The notes: generated from the sequence alone by a model not told the origin. A stretch of DNA of 64,000 nt from Haematobia irritans (GCF_050003625.1 NC_134398.1:21924622-21988621), one strand, 5' to 3'; shown: positions 45,488 to 57,065, numbered from the stretch's first letter. Numbers and translations: made by a program.

Positions 45488-45665
45488 ACCGTCATGTGAA
45501 ACGTCCTGCGGACTCCGCTACAAAAAAAGGAGGTCCCTTTTCAATGAACTAAATATAAATCGGGCACCATTCATTGATAAGAGCGAAGTTCACCACCTGT
45601 GATACCACCCAGGGCAGAATAGTCTAAGTGAGTCTAAAATAACGGATTGCCATTGTACTTAATCT
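45488..45665 (+). mobile_element. SINE 3' half, degenerate
   Basis: GTGAAACGTCCTGCGGACTC, AGGAGGTCCC, AAATCGGGCACCATTCATTG, AGTTCACCACC and AATAGTCTAAGTGAGTCTAA follow the order of the SINE body at 34125-34270 with many substitutions. Confidence 0.7.
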
Positions 45666-45769
45666 AAACATCGACTTGCTGTTTTGGAAAAAAAGTTAAT
45701 TGGCCGAAAAGACGAATATATACTTTTTTATCCCTAAGGCTAAGTACTAATGGCATCGTAAACACGGTT

Positions 45770-45830
45770 GCCACTCGTGCAAAAAATAATCTACCAAAAT
45801 TTGACCAAATTAAAAAATTTTTAATTTGAA
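45770..45830 (-). repeat. Family A / S1 junction fragment
   Basis: GGTTGCCACTCGTGC, then AAAAAATAATCTACCAAAAT, is the inverse of the junction TTTTGGTAGATTATTTTTGG...GAGTGGCAACC seen at 19220-19255. A few bases of S1-like sequence follow. Confidence 0.6.
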
Positions 45831-46055
45831 GTTTTTGATCACATTTTTGTGGCTAGTATGAAATACTAGCGAAAATTTGTTGGGTGTATAAATATCGCTT
45901 GAATTGGAAATGTGTCGAATTTTATATATTTTAACGATTTTAGCCAACAAGGGTAGTAATTTACTTCCACAAAAAATTTAGCTTGAGGAAGATTTTAGCT
46001 TGCACATTTGATAGTATGAAACTAAAATTGTTAAAGATATTGAATTTATATACAA

Positions 46056-48052
46056 CTAGCGTAACCCGGCCCGCTTCGCTGCGCCTTCCGAAGCGTATTT
46101 GGAGGAACATTTTGCGTTAACTTAGTCAACTATATCCTTCGCGCTGAAAACAAATTCGAAAATATTTGAATTCTTTTAAACAAATCGGACTACTTGATTT
46201 TTCGTTTATAGGTACAAATACGGCGGGAGAGGATGTACCCTTTCCTCCAATTTTTTATATAATGTTCTGTATTCAAGTAGTTGGACAATCTTCGATATTT
46301 CTTGTGAATTTTAAGTGTGGTTTGTCAAGGAGAGGTATCCTTCTCCTCAACATATCTGAAAATTAAGCACTATATTATAATAACATACAAAGAATTACTG
46401 TTTCCCATCCAATAAATCGGAAAAAGCAAAAATAGTAAAAAATTTTACCACATTAACATTTGCTAAAATGTTGGAAAATGATGCACCCTCTACGTTGGCT
46501 GCCAATTTCATGTAAATTTAAGTTCTTTGCTAAAAAGAAGTCTGGCAGAAGCCTGTGCAAAAATCATAGAATTATGTACCGAGTTCCCATTTACGGACAA
46601 CCCTCTACTTTCAATTTAAGAAGAAAAAAACGGACAAAAGGGAACCCTCCCCCCACCTTCGCTCCACTCCGACCTGATATCGGACTATCACGTATCCTAT
46701 ATTAATTTCGCAACTACTCAATGGTCCCTATAAATTCTATCGAAGTAAATCGACAAAGTTTATTTCAATTTTCCCCTTCCCCAACCAGATATCGAAAAAT
46801 CATATACTAATTTAATTAAAAAATCATATACTAATTTAATCACCTCCTCCCACGTTCCCTTTAAATTTCAAGTAGATCGGCGATGTTTAAATTTTGCTCT
46901 ATTGTTTTAAAGGGACGTCACTTTCCCCGATACAATATCGACAAACACTGTAGTGAATAGCACCCCTAACCTTCCCCGAAAATTCTTGAAACTTTCCTTC
47001 AAGTGTGGGGCAAGGAAGGTTGCCTATTCGTTCATAACCTTCCCCCACTGCCTATGTAAATTTCAAGAAAACTTAAGAATTGTTGTTATTTTTTTCCAGT
47101 TTTAGAGGAGGACCTCCTCCCCGACTAAATATCGAAAAGTGATGTAGCGTATCTTTTGTAAACGTCCCAGAAAATGTCAAGCAACTTATAAGCCTAAAAG
47201 GGCGGCCTCTCTTCCGTCCAAATATCACAAAATCAGGTATCAACTATTAATATCGTAACCTCTCCCCAGTCCTCTGTAAATTTCAAGTAACTCGGTAAAA
47301 GTTTAATTGTTTCTCTGTATGTACTTAAGAGAAGTGGATGTTTTTATTTTTATTAAAAAATCGAAAACCTGATATAAATTTCATAACCCATTTTTTCCGT
47401 AAAATTTCAGTCGGGGGAGTTTAGTTTTGTTTGTACATTAAAAAAAAATCGGGCAAAGGGGTGGTCCCCCTCCCCGCCCAAATATCGAAAAATAATGTAG
47501 CGGATTTTTGTCTAGATGCCAACCCCAACATTCAATGAAAATTTCAAGCAAATCGCATAATTTTGTTCCAAGTTTAAAAAAGTAGGGCAAGGGGGAGGTC
47601 CCCCTCCCCGTCCACATATGAAACCATCAGGTACACCATATTAATTCCATAACCTCACCGCATGTTCTCTGTAAATCCCAGATAATTTAGAGAATTTTAG
47701 TTTTTTCACTGTACTTTAAAAAAAGTCGAACAAAGGAGAGGTCCCCCTCCGCCACCAAATATCGAAATATAAAGTAGCGGATCTTTGTCTAGATACCAAA
47801 TCCAACCTTCAATGAAAATTTCAAGCAAATCGGTCAACTTTGGTCCGATTTTCAAAAAGTCCGACAAAGGGGAGGTCCCCCTCCGCGACCAGGTGTCAAA
47901 AATGAGGTACCCTATTTTCACCACATGAACGCCTCCGACGATCTCTGAAAGTTTCAAGTAAATCGGTTCAGCCGTTACGGAGTCAACTCGGAACATACAA
48001 ACAAACAAACAAACAAATAAACAAACATAGATTGAATTTTATATATATAGAT
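46056..48052 (+). repeat. ~2-kb dispersed repeat with internal tandem units
   Basis: Starts ACTAGCGTAACCCGGCCCGC, then TTCGCTGCGCC, and ends GTTACGGAGTCAACTCGG, a (CAAA)n tract and TTTTATATATATAGATT. The middle alternates two diverged ~140-bp unit types, together ~285 bp, recognisable by GAGGTCCCCCTCC (47610, 47740, 47870) and AAATTTCAAGCAAATCG (47539, 47817). Sequences with this start and end are widespread in arthropods. I do not assign a superfamily. Short frames in it have no domain support. Confidence 0.65.
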
Positions 48053-48054
48053 TT

Positions 48055-48990
48055 TCTCAAAATGTTATTCCTATAGAAAATATTCTCAAAGTTTTCTTTA
48101 TTGTTGATTTCGTTGATTTGTTTTCAGCTAAATTTCTTCATTTTTTTTTTTATAAAAAATTTTGTCAAAATTTTATTTCTATAGAAAATTTTGTCAACAT
48201 TTTATTTCTATCGAAAATTTTGTCAACATTTTATTTCTATTGAAATTTTTGTCAAAATTTTATTTCTATCGAAAATTTTGTCAAAATTTTATTTCTATAG
48301 AAAATTTTGCCAAAATTTTATTTCTATAGAAAATTTTCTCAAAATTTTATTTCTATAGAAAAATTTGTCAACATTTTATTTCTATAGAAAATTTTGTCAA
48401 AATTTTATTTCTATAGAAAATTTTTTCAAAATTTTATTTCTATAGAAAATTTTGTCAAAATTTTATTTCTATAGAAAATTTTTTCAAAATTTTATAGAAA
48501 ATTTTCTCAATTTTTGTTTCAATACAGAATTTTATCAAAACTTTATTTCTCTAAAAAGTTTTCTTTTTATAGACAATTTTGTCCAACATTTTATTTCTAT
48601 AGAAAATTTTGCAATTATATAGAATATTTTCTCAAAATTTTATTTCTCTAAAAAGTTTTATTTTTATATACAATTTTTTCTATAGGAAATTGTATCAAAA
48701 CTTTATTTCTATAGAAAATTTTGTCAAAATTTTATTCTATATAAAATATTGTCAAAATTTTATTTCTACAGAATTTTTTTTCAAAATTTTATTTCTGTAG
48801 AAAATTTTCTCAAAATTTTATTTCTATAGAAAATTTTCTCAAAATTTTATTTGTATAGAAATTTTTGTCCAAATTTAATTGTATAGAAAATTTTTCAAAA
48901 TTTTCTTTCTATGGAATTTTTTTTCAAAATTTTATTTCTATAGAAAATTTTCTCAATTTTGGTTTCAATAGAAAATTTTGTCAAAATTTG
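48055..48990 (-). repeat. S1 satellite array, reverse orientation
   Basis: Reverse S1 units directly after the 2-kb repeat. The array is interrupted at 48997 by a foldback MITE and resumes at ~49530. Confidence 0.93.
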
Positions 48991-48996
48991 ATTTTA

Positions 48997-49470
48997 GAAA
49001 TTATTACAACATTTATTCGAGCCTATTGGGCAGGAAGATTAAGGGGATTGACATCATTAAGTTACTGAAAAGAAAATGCCAGATACCCATCTCGCAAGCC
49101 TGACTATACATATATGTTTCAGTGTTGGCCACTACACATTTCCATAGTCTTTAGCGAGATCTGGCCGGGTGAGATGATCCAATTTGGTTCTTTTATATTA
49201 ATTTCTTATGAAATTTACATACGAGAATCATTCTTCCCAAATTCAACCATTTTTCACCCTCACTGTGCATCATCTTTTCGTATAACTTTACAATCCCTTA
49301 ATCTTATTTTTAGATTTCGATTTGTTATTACACTAATGTACCAACAAATCGATATATGTATAGTCGGGCTTGCGAGATGGGTATCTGGCATTTTCTTTTC
49401 AGTAACTTAATGATGTCAATTCCCTTAATCTTCCTGTCCAATAAGCTCGAATAAATATTGTAATAATTTC
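48997..49470. mobile_element. Foldback MITE with ~118-bp inverted repeats in a TA site
   Basis: The left arm GAAATTATTACAACATTTAT ... GATACCCATCTCGCAAGCCT and the right arm AGGGTATCTGG-type inverse (GGGCTTGCGAGATGGGTATC ... GTAATAATTTC) are about 95% identical over ~118 bp. TA lies on both sides (48995-48996 and 49471-49472), compatible with a Tc1/mariner-type target duplication. It is non-coding; a 98-codon frame across it has no support. Confidence 0.85.
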
Positions 49471-49472
49471 TA

Positions 49473-49690
49473 GTGTAAATGATTTGGACATTGAACCAGC
49501 CTGCATTGATATCAGGCTAACATAAAAAAAAATATTTCTCTAAAAAGTTTTATTTTGTTAGAAAATTTTGTCAAATTTTTAGTTCTATATAAAATTTTGT
49601 CAAAATTTTATTTCTATAGAAAATTTTCTCAAAATTTTATTTCTATAGAAAATTTTCTCAAAATTTTATGTCTATAGAAAATTTAATTTA
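49473..49690 (-). repeat. S1 satellite block, continuation
   Basis: After ~55 bp of other sequence, reverse S1 units resume at ~49530 and end at ~49685. Confidence 0.8.
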
Positions 49691-49881
49691 TGTTTATTTG
49701 TCTGTGGGTAAATTTTATTATTAGTTTTTTTTCGAAATCTTCTACAGCCCAATGTAATTTTCCTTATCCCAAGTATGTCCCAAAAAGTTAATGAACTAAA
49801 CGTTGGTATACAGTTGAAAGATTGTACAAATAAATTCAATATAAAGCAGAAGAAAATTTTACATGGTTAAAATTGTCAATG
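49691..49881. repeat. Segment shared with 20.59-20.76 kb
   Basis: AAATTTTATTATTAGTTTTT, TCTACAGCCCAATGTAATTT, AGTATGTCCCA and AATGAACTAAACGTTGGTAT parallel 20613-20710. As there, it sits beside the hairpin end of a family A element. Confidence 0.6.
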
Positions 49882-50559
49882 TATAAAAATCACCATAGGA
49901 TGGGGGGGTATATTAACTTTGTCATTCCGTTTGTAACATATCGAAATATTGCTCTAAGACCCCATAAAGTATATACTGGGTCGTGGTGAAATTCTGAGTC
50001 GATCTAAGCATGTCCGTCCGTCTGTTTGAATTCACACTAACTTCCGGACGAAACAAGCTATCGACTTGAAACTTGGCATAAGTAGTTGTTATTGATGTAA
50101 GTCGGATGGTCTTGCAAATGGGCCATATCGGACCACTTTTACGTGTAGCCCCCATATAAAGGGACCCTCAGATTTGGCTTGCGGAGCCGCACAGAGAAGC
50201 AAATTTCATCCGATCTTACTGAAATTTGGTACATGGTGTTGGTATATGGTCTCTAAAAACCATGCAAAAATTGGTTCACATCGGTCCATAATTATATATA
50301 GCCCCCATATAAACCGATCCCCAGATTTGGATTGCGGAGCCGCACATAGAAGCAAATTTCATCCGATCCGCCTGAAATTTGGTACATGATGTTGGTATAT
50401 GGTCTCTAACAACCATGCAAAAATTGGTCCACATCGGTTCATAATGATTTAATATATACCACGTATGGACTTACATAAAATTTAGAAGACGGTACGCAAT
50501 CCACGGTGGAGGGTACATAAGCTTCGGCCTGGCCGAACTTACGGCCGTATATACTTGTT
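49882..50559 (-). mobile_element. Family A element, short copy
   Basis: In reverse: hairpin end CACCATAGGATGGGGG, CATTCCGTTTGTAACATATC, CCATAAAGTATATACTGGGT, two tandem units (AGCCCCCATATAAACCGATC), then GGTGGAGGGTACATAAGCTT, the palindrome TTCGGCCTGGCCGAA, and CCGTATATACTTGTTT. The S1 block and several tandem units are missing, which shows internal deletion or a natural short form. Confidence 0.8.
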
Positions 50560-50674
50560 TTAATTATTACCGATATTATTTTGATTTGAATTGGGGATTT
50601 TTGGGGACGAAAGCGATATAATTTGGGGAGAAGATTCGGAAAAATACTGGCAACACTGAGCTTGGGTTGCATAC

Positions 50675-51412
50675 CAGGGATGGAAAATACAATTTTTAAG
50701 AAAGTACAAAAAAGGTATTTTTTGAGCGGAAAGGTACTTTTTACTAAATTTCAAAAAAAATTTCACTGGAAAATTATTGTCAAGAGACTAAATTTTAAAG
50801 AAAATAAAATTTTGACAAAATTTTCTATATAAATAAAATTTTGCAAAAATTTTCTATAGAAATAAAATTTTGCAAAAAAAAAAAAATCTGTAGAAAAAAA
50901 AATGTTGCAACATTTTTTCTATAGAAATAAAATTTTGCAAAAATTTCCTATAGAAATAAAATTTGTACAAAATTTTCAATTGAAATAAAATTTGACAAAA
51001 TTTTCTATAAAAATAAAATTTTGCAAAAATTCTATATAGAAATAAAATTTTGACAACATTTTCTACCGAAATAAAAAATCGATAATATAGAATCGCATTC
51101 TTTTTTCGACTAAAACATTCTTGAAGTTCAATAAAATCCTGTTTTTGACTATGTCTTTTACAAAATCGAGATTTTCTTCCCACATGAACATGTCTGTTTT
51201 GCCATATTTGTAAAAGACTATTAGCAAATAAGGTTGGTAAAGACTTTCTCAAAATATTAAAATATTTTGTCAAAGCTATTGTACCATAAATCTGATATCG
51301 ACTCAAAAATGTCTACACAAAAGGTACTAAATCATTCGCGCGGGTACTGCGGTACTGACCGGGGTGAAAAAGTATTGAAAAAAGTACTATAGTACTGCAT
51401 TTTCCATCCCTA
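50675..51412 (-). mobile_element. hAT2 element, short copy
   Basis: The terminal sequences CAGGGATGGAAAATAC and (other end) GCATTTTCCATCCCTA match hAT2 at 55995-57631. An 8-bp target duplication, TTGCATAC/TTGCATTC (50667-50674, 51413-51420), has one mismatch. The interior contains S1 units (50805-51075) and a frame shared with the other copy (SRYQIYGTIALTKYFNILRK, minus strand, ~51190-51306). Confidence 0.82.
51180..51306 (-). pseudogene. Unidentified hAT2 internal coding remnant
   Basis: The frame gives SRYQIYGTIALTKYFNILRK, then SLPTLFANSLLQ. The copy in 57066-57165 (plus strand) gives the same peptide with two substitutions and continues with WEENLDFVKDIVKNR, which is out of frame here. 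Conservation between copies and the peptide's character suggest a piece of an ancestral protein, possibly a transposase, but the domain is not recognised. Confidence 0.4.
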
Positions 51413-51849
51413 TTGCATTCTTTTGATAGAATTCGTTGCATATTTTTAGGCAGCACATATATCCGCTTGAAAAGGTCATTAATTATAATGCGAGTTGGAA
51501 TGAAATTTGATCATATCAGACCAATTTGTATATGTCAAAATCATCTAAAAGGAATAACTGATGATGGAAATTCCGTTTTCTGGACTCAGGAAATTTACAT
51601 ATGGTTCAGTGTCTGTTTTTATATGCATACCATTGCGAACTTTTGACTTTATTTTGACTTATTATTAGCTTTATCATTGATTTCAAACCACTGTGCAATG
51701 TCATATTGTGCGAATGCGTTGCGGCTAGCGTTCGATTATAAGATAGTTTTTTTTTTTCTACCTCCGGAGCATTCGCTCAATCGGCCGACCATATGCATAT
51801 CCATATTTCTCACATTACAATAAAAGTACGCACTGCTAGCTAGAGCTAA
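51413..51849. other. Unique sequence
   Basis: No gene or repeat is recognised. The short frame at 51413-51646 has no support. Confidence 0.4.
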
Positions 51850-52406
51850 CACACATGATCACGGTCTGTTTTCAAAAAGCTGCTGACCGAGTAAGCGCGA
51901 TGAATAGTTTTCTGAGGTTTTGCTAGTGGCGGCAGCAGAAGCAATAAGAGCGCGCAAAGTTTAAGTGAAATATTCTAAATTTTCAAAAATCAATATTGTT
52001 CGAAAGTTGTCAGCCACAAGACGTGTTGTGGTTTTCGGTTTATCGAATCAATAAAATTACAAAAAAAAAAAAAAATAACAAAATAAACACAGTCATCAGT
52101 GAATAAAAGCCCTATTTGATGTGAAAAAAAAAACAAAGAAAACCCTAGACAAGACAACAGCAACTGGTGTTGAGTGGCAGAGACCAAAAAAAAAAAAATA
52201 AAATAAAAAAAACAAACGAAGCCTTCGTATAGTGACCAAATTTGTGCCACCCAGTGTTACTAGAAGGGAGAGCCAATTTTTTTTGTGGTGTTGGTTAATT
52301 TGTCGTTACTTTTTTAAATTCAAATCGTTTATATTTTTTTTAATATAAAATTTATTGTAATTTTTTTATCATTGCTAATTTTGAAGTGCGTTTTTGCAAC
52401 TATCGT
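51850..52406 (+). promoter_or_regulatory. Possible 5' untranslated exon and promoter region
   Basis: The stretch changes character from its AT-rich neighbours: TGCTGACCGAGTAAGCGCGA, GGCGGCAGCAGAAGC, AAGAGCGCGCAAAGTTTAAG. CA/AAAC-rich text follows (GACAAGACAACAGCAACTGG, GAGTGGCAGAGACC) as often seen in fly 5' leaders, and a consensus donor GTAAGT follows base 52406. No start codon with a long frame is present. No TATA or initiator element is claimed. This is a weak, composition-based call. Confidence 0.25.
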
Positions 52407-52960
52407 GTAAGTACAAATTATCATTCAACGCCAATTGTTTAAGCGTTCATTGGCCTTTAAAACTTGGCCATTGCACAAAGTATGGAACCTCATTTTGATT
52501 TTTTTCCATTTTGTTTTAATTAAATTGATTTATGTCATTTGTTGTTTATCCGATTTGTGTTTAGTTTTTTTTTTTTTTATGGCAAATTATTTGCGGAACT
52601 ATTGCTTTTGGCCTATGGCATAATCTTATCATGAAGGGGTGTCTAATTGAGTTTACATTATTTTCCATATTTCCATTTGATCTAATTTACATAGTTTTGT
52701 CTATAAGTGGCGTCGTTGTTTTTTATTTTTTATTTGTGATCGGTTTCATGACATCTCTATGGAATTCCTTTGATATCATTGTTTGAATTGACAACACAAT
52801 GACAAATTGCTTGCTTCGAACAACAATAATGGCATAGTGACCCTATTTCACTTAACATTTGTCAAATTGTTCAAATTGCAATTAATTGCCAATTATGCGT
52901 AAAAGTAAAGAAATTTCACATATTTTGGTGATTTTTTTTTTTTGGTTATGACACATACCA
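52407..52960. other. Unique AT-rich sequence, intron-like
   Basis: T-rich tracts and no recognised feature. If the preceding call is right, this is the first intron. Confidence 0.35.
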
Positions 52961-53690
52961 AAGATATTTTGTGATATTTATTGTTAAATAATTCTAAAAT
53001 ATTTTCTAAATATACATACAATATGTTTAGAATAAAACAAAAAATATGTATAAAAAATCATAAAAAATATTTCGAATGGTTAGGCTTCTTAAAAAAAAAA
53101 TTTAAAAACGTTTTTATAATTTTTGTTTATATTAAATTTTATTTTTTTTTGTATATGACATATTCCACAAATATTATGTGATATTTATTGTTAAATAATT
53201 CTAAAATATTTGATAAATATTATTATTTTAAAAATATGTTTAGAATAAAACAAAAAATAGGTATAAAAAATCATAAAAAATATTTCGAATGGTTAGACTT
53301 CTTAAAAAAATTTAAAAACGTTTTTATATATTTTGTTTAATATTAAGTTTTGTCTTTTTTTGTATACGACACATTCCAAAAATAATTTGGGATATTTATT
53401 ATAAAATAATTCTCAAATATTTTATAAATATATATATTTTAAAAATATGTATAGTAAAATTTAAAAAGCAAAATATAAAAAAATTTTTATATTATATTTT
53501 GCCTTTTTTTGTATATGACACATCCCAAAACATTTTGTGATTTTTTTTGTTAAATAATTCTAAAATATTTTATAAATAAATATATTTAAAAAAATAGGTT
53601 TAAGATAAAATTTATAAAATAAAAAATATGTATAAAAAATCATAAAACCTACTTCAACCATTCGACATCTTAAAAAATTTGGAAAAGTCG
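52961..53690 (+). repeat. Tandem repeat H, ~190-bp unit
   Basis: ATTTTGTGATATTTATTGTT, AATAATTCTAAAATATTT and AAATCATAAAAAATATTTCG, then AATGGTTAG(G/A)CTTCTTA, recur in successive units beginning near 52966, 53170, 53375 and 53525. Very AT-rich. Two more diverged units lie at 54940-55440. Confidence 0.8.
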
Positions 53691-53699
53691 ATTTTACGA

Positions 53700-54930
53700 T
53701 CCAGCAAAAAAATGGAAGTGCTTCTAAAGGCACAACTTTAAAAGCACTTCAAAAAATGTTCTCCCAAAGATGTTCTTTATTTTGACTACTCAGGAAGCTC
53801 TTTCACTCAAAAATAGTTTACTTGGATCCAAAGATTTTGACCTTCCCTTAAGGATTTTGGTATTGATTCCGAGCCAAAGATGAGGCTTCTTTAAAGTAAA
53901 TAAATTTTTAGCGACATATCTGGCTTTAAATCTAGGACCAATAAAATTAAAATTAGGATACAGATCTCATTTATCAAATTTTCATTCTCTTTTCGCGGTT
54001 TATTAATAAAGGTATGTCCAAATGTCCGTTTAAAAATCCAAATTATAACGGATATTTCAAATTAAACAAACTTTTCCTAATTCCAATAAAAACTTTAAAC
54101 AAAAGATGCTAAATCCTCAAAATAAGTCTTAGCCTATATTTGAAGCGTTTTTATCTTAAATCTAAAGTTGTAATATTTCAGTTAATTTAATGACAATTTT
54201 TTTAAATGAAAAATGTGTTTCTTTACTTTAGGGAAAATTAGCCTTAGTACAAAGACATGCGACTTTAAGGGAGGGACGCAAATTTACAAAATGTGTGTCC
54301 TAAATTTAATGAAAAAAATTTTTGAAACAAAGATTATAAACTTTATTTTAATTAAAATTTCATTATTTTAAAGAAATTTGTCCTTAATATTTTGAAAATT
54401 TCGCATCCTTAAATTTAATTTGCGTAATCTTTAATATCACGTAAATATTTTTTCAGTGTTTAATTCAATTTTTTGTAACTCACTTTTTTCATATTTTTCA
54501 AAGGAAATTTTAACTTTTTCTGTTTCAAATTGGTTTAAAACAGAATAAGGATTAATAAAATGGTACAAATTATTAAGATTTCTTCGAAAAAAAAAAAATG
54601 CAAAATCCATTCTTAAAAAATACCACTTTTTGAAAACATTTGATGTCAAACGTTTCGGACAAGCGGTACAATGCTTTAAAAATCATAAAAATTTATAAAA
54701 AATTATTTAATTGGCAAATTATTGAAATTTTTTTAATTTACATCCAAAACACTAAATTCGGATCACACCTTAACAAGTATTGCAAATTCAGTGCAACGGC
54801 ATTTAAAATGGTGGACATCCGTCCTATGGCAAGCCCGTGTTAAATTCATCGTTTCTGCGCCAATTTTGCACCACTTCCGGATCCAAAAAGAACATATTTA
54901 CAACTTTTTTGGGGACGCTTTTTTTGTATC
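53700..54930 (+). repeat. Dispersed repeat E, copy 2, with MITE F inserted
   Basis: Left: CAGCAAAAAAATGGAAGTGC, TTAAAAGCACTTC and ACTACTCAGGAAGCTC. After the insert: TTTAATTCAATTTTTTG, TCAAACGTTTCGGACAAGC, ATTCGGATCACACCTTAA and GGACATCCGTCCTATGGC. Comparison with copy 1 at 22475-23225 defines the insertion point. Confidence 0.75.
53804..54458 (-). mobile_element. MITE F (termini CACTNAAAAA)
   Basis: The ends are CACTCAAAAATAGTTTAC and (inverse) CACTGAAAAAATATTTACG. The interior TTGGATCCAAAGATTTTGAC, TGATTCCGAGCCAAAGATG, TCAAATTTTCATTCTC is shared in inverted order with 56219-56773. The empty site is present in repeat E copy 1 at ~22499. Target duplication is unclear (perhaps TTT/TTA). No coding sequence. 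Confidence 0.72.
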
Positions 54931-54939
54931 ATATTATAT

Positions 54940-55485
54940 TTTGTCGTTTTTTTGCATATGACATATTCCAAAAATATTTTGTGATATTTATTGTTAAATA
55001 ATTCTAAAATATTTTATTAATATATAGATATTTTAAAAATATGTTGGTAAAGGAAAAAAACATGTATAAAAAATCATAAAAAAATATTTCAACCATTCGA
55101 ATTCTTAAAAAATGTTGAAAAATCGAGTGTACGACTTTTTAATTTTTTTTATATTATTATTTATATTATATAATATTATAATTTGTCTTGTTTTGTATAT
55201 GATCATTCCAAAAATATTTTGTGATATTTATTATTAAAATATTTTATAAATATTTTATAAATATAAATATTTTAAAAATTGGTTTACAATAAAATTTATA
55301 AAACAAAAAATCTGTATAAAAAGCATAACAAATATTTAAACTATTCGACTTCTTAAAAAATGTTGAAAAATCGAGTTTATGACTTAATGGAAATATTATT
55401 CGAAAACGAAAAAAAAATTGAAAAATTGTACGTTTTGGCAATTTCCGAGAATTCTGCTTATATTATAAAAATTTAGAATAAAACT
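54940..55485 (+). repeat. Tandem repeat H, further units
   Basis: TTTTGTGATATTTATTGTTA and AATCATAAAAAAATATTTCA, then ACCATTCGAATTCTTA, repeat the H unit; a second unit begins near 55195. Separated from the first H block by repeat E, which probably inserted into H. Confidence 0.7.
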
Positions 55486-55570
55486 TATAAAAAACGTATA
55501 AAGTAGGGATTTTAAAAGAATCAAAAGTTGACTTTTAGAACCTTCGGTTTTTCAAAATTTGGAAATGTGA
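55486..55570 (+). repeat. Satellite S2, short block
   Basis: AAAGTTGACTTTTAGAACCT, then TTCAAAATTTGGAAATG, is the S2 text seen at 59385-60480. It is the left remnant of the S2 array before the SINE. Confidence 0.55.
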
Positions 55571-55797
55571 AATTTTTCCTCTCAGTAATGCTGAGTGTTC
55601 CAAAACTTCTCTTAGATGTTTCACCACATTTTGTAACTCCGTTGCGATTCGGAGATCCCCTGTCATTGAGTTAAACATGGAATCGGGTGCAAGGCCGTAG
55701 CCAGGATTTTAATTCGGGGGGGGGGTTCAACTTAAAAAAAAAAATATTCATATAATGTAGAAAATTTTATTTATGCATAGGTATGTATACAATATTT

Positions 55798-55994
55798 TTA
55801 TAATATTAAATTGAGCCGACGGGCTTTTTGGGCAGCAAATAAATCAATGACTTCTTCAGTCGGCACATTTATTCGGCGATGAACCGACATTAATGCCAAT
55901 CCATTGAGTATACTCTCGCTAGTCGAATTTCTAAGATACGTCTTTAATCTCATCATTGTTGAAAATGAACGTTCGGATGAGCACGTAGTAACTG
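55798..55994 (-). pseudogene. hAT1 transposase, C-terminal dimerisation domain
   Basis: The minus-strand frame reads TTCSSERSFSTMMRLKTYLR, then NSTSESILNGLALMSVHR, then RINVPTEEVIDLF, and ends with stop TAA at 55798-55800. The (A/S)SERSFS...LK.YLRN.....LNGLALM pattern is the hAT family dimerisation domain. The frame is continuous with 57632-57760 once hAT2 and one duplication copy are left out. No stop or frameshift is seen in this part. Confidence 0.88.
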
Positions 55995-56089
55995 CAGGGA
56001 TGGAAAATGCAGTACTATAGTACTTTTTTCAATACTTTTTCAACCCGGTCAGTACCGTAGATTTAGAAAAAATAAAAAATAAGATTTAA

Positions 56090-56773
56090 ATTAATATTGA
56101 ATCTTTGGATTAAGAAAAGTTGACTTGGATATGAAGATGGATATTCCTTCAATGATTTTGTTTTTGATTCCGAGCCAAAGATAAGGCTTCTTTAAAATAA
56201 GGCATGTTTTTACGGAGCTAAACTGAAAAATATATGTACGTGATATTAAAGACCACGCAACCTAAATTTTAAAATATTAACGAAATTTCCACAATATTAA
56301 AGACTAATTTCTTTAATGTAATGAAATTTTAATTAAAATAAAGTGTACTATCATGACTTTAACAAAAAGTGTTATATGTAGGACACAAATTTTGGAAATT
56401 TGAGCCAAGGCAAAACTTCTTTAAAGTAAAGAAAAACATTTTTGATTTAAAGTAATCGTCCTTATCTTTTGAATCTTTGGTTGAAAGTTTTTTTTTCCTT
56501 TAATTAAAATCATATTTTTTTTACTTCGAAGTATCCGGTATAATTTTTATTATTAAATTGGCATCTGTTTGTACATGTATACCTCGAAGAGAATGAAAAT
56601 TTGATAAATAAAATATTTATCCTAATTTTAATGTTATTGATCGTAGATTTAAAGCCAGATAGGTCACTAAAAATGTCTTTATTTTAAAGAAGCAGCATCT
56701 TTGGCGCGGAATCAATAACAAAATCCTTAGGGGAAGTTCAAAATCTTTGGATCCAAATAATTTTTTTTTAGTG
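56090..56773 (+). mobile_element. MITE F, second copy plus inverted partial copy
   Basis: The part 56219-56773 runs from ACTGAAAAATATATGTACGT to TTTGGATCCAAATAATTT...TAGTG and is the inverse of 53804-54458. The part 56090-56215 (CTTTGGATTAAG, TGATTCCGAGCCAAAGATAA, GGCTTCTTTAAAATAAGG) is a second, opposed partial copy, so together they form a loose inverted pair. Confidence 0.65.
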
Positions 56774-57065
56774 TATCTAGCTTAAGATCTAGGCCATAGG
56801 CGTAGGAACGACTGTGGGGTGGGGACTTAGACCCCGCAGAAAAATTTTAGACCCCCACCCCCCAGAATTTGAAAACCTATTTACGAGTTTCCACTGTGGT
56901 GCAAAATCTGCGAAGAAGCGTTGAATTTAACGACGAACAAGTAATGAAAAGATTTAACTTTTTTTTTCGTATTTTATCAAATGATATCCGATCCAAAAGC
57001 TAAAATTTCAATGCTTAGTGGGATTTAGTACCTTTTGTGTAGACATTTTTGAATGATAGACATTT

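Larger units (their letters stand above)
44431..46050. other. Mostly unique sequence, probable intron
   Basis: No gene is recognised. A short GACTGACTGACTGACT tract is at 45239-45255. Two small repeat fragments are listed separately (45488-45665, 45770-45830). A segment TTTATATCGGCTTAGCCGTC at 44462-44481 faintly resembles the centre of foldback D. Confidence 0.4.
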
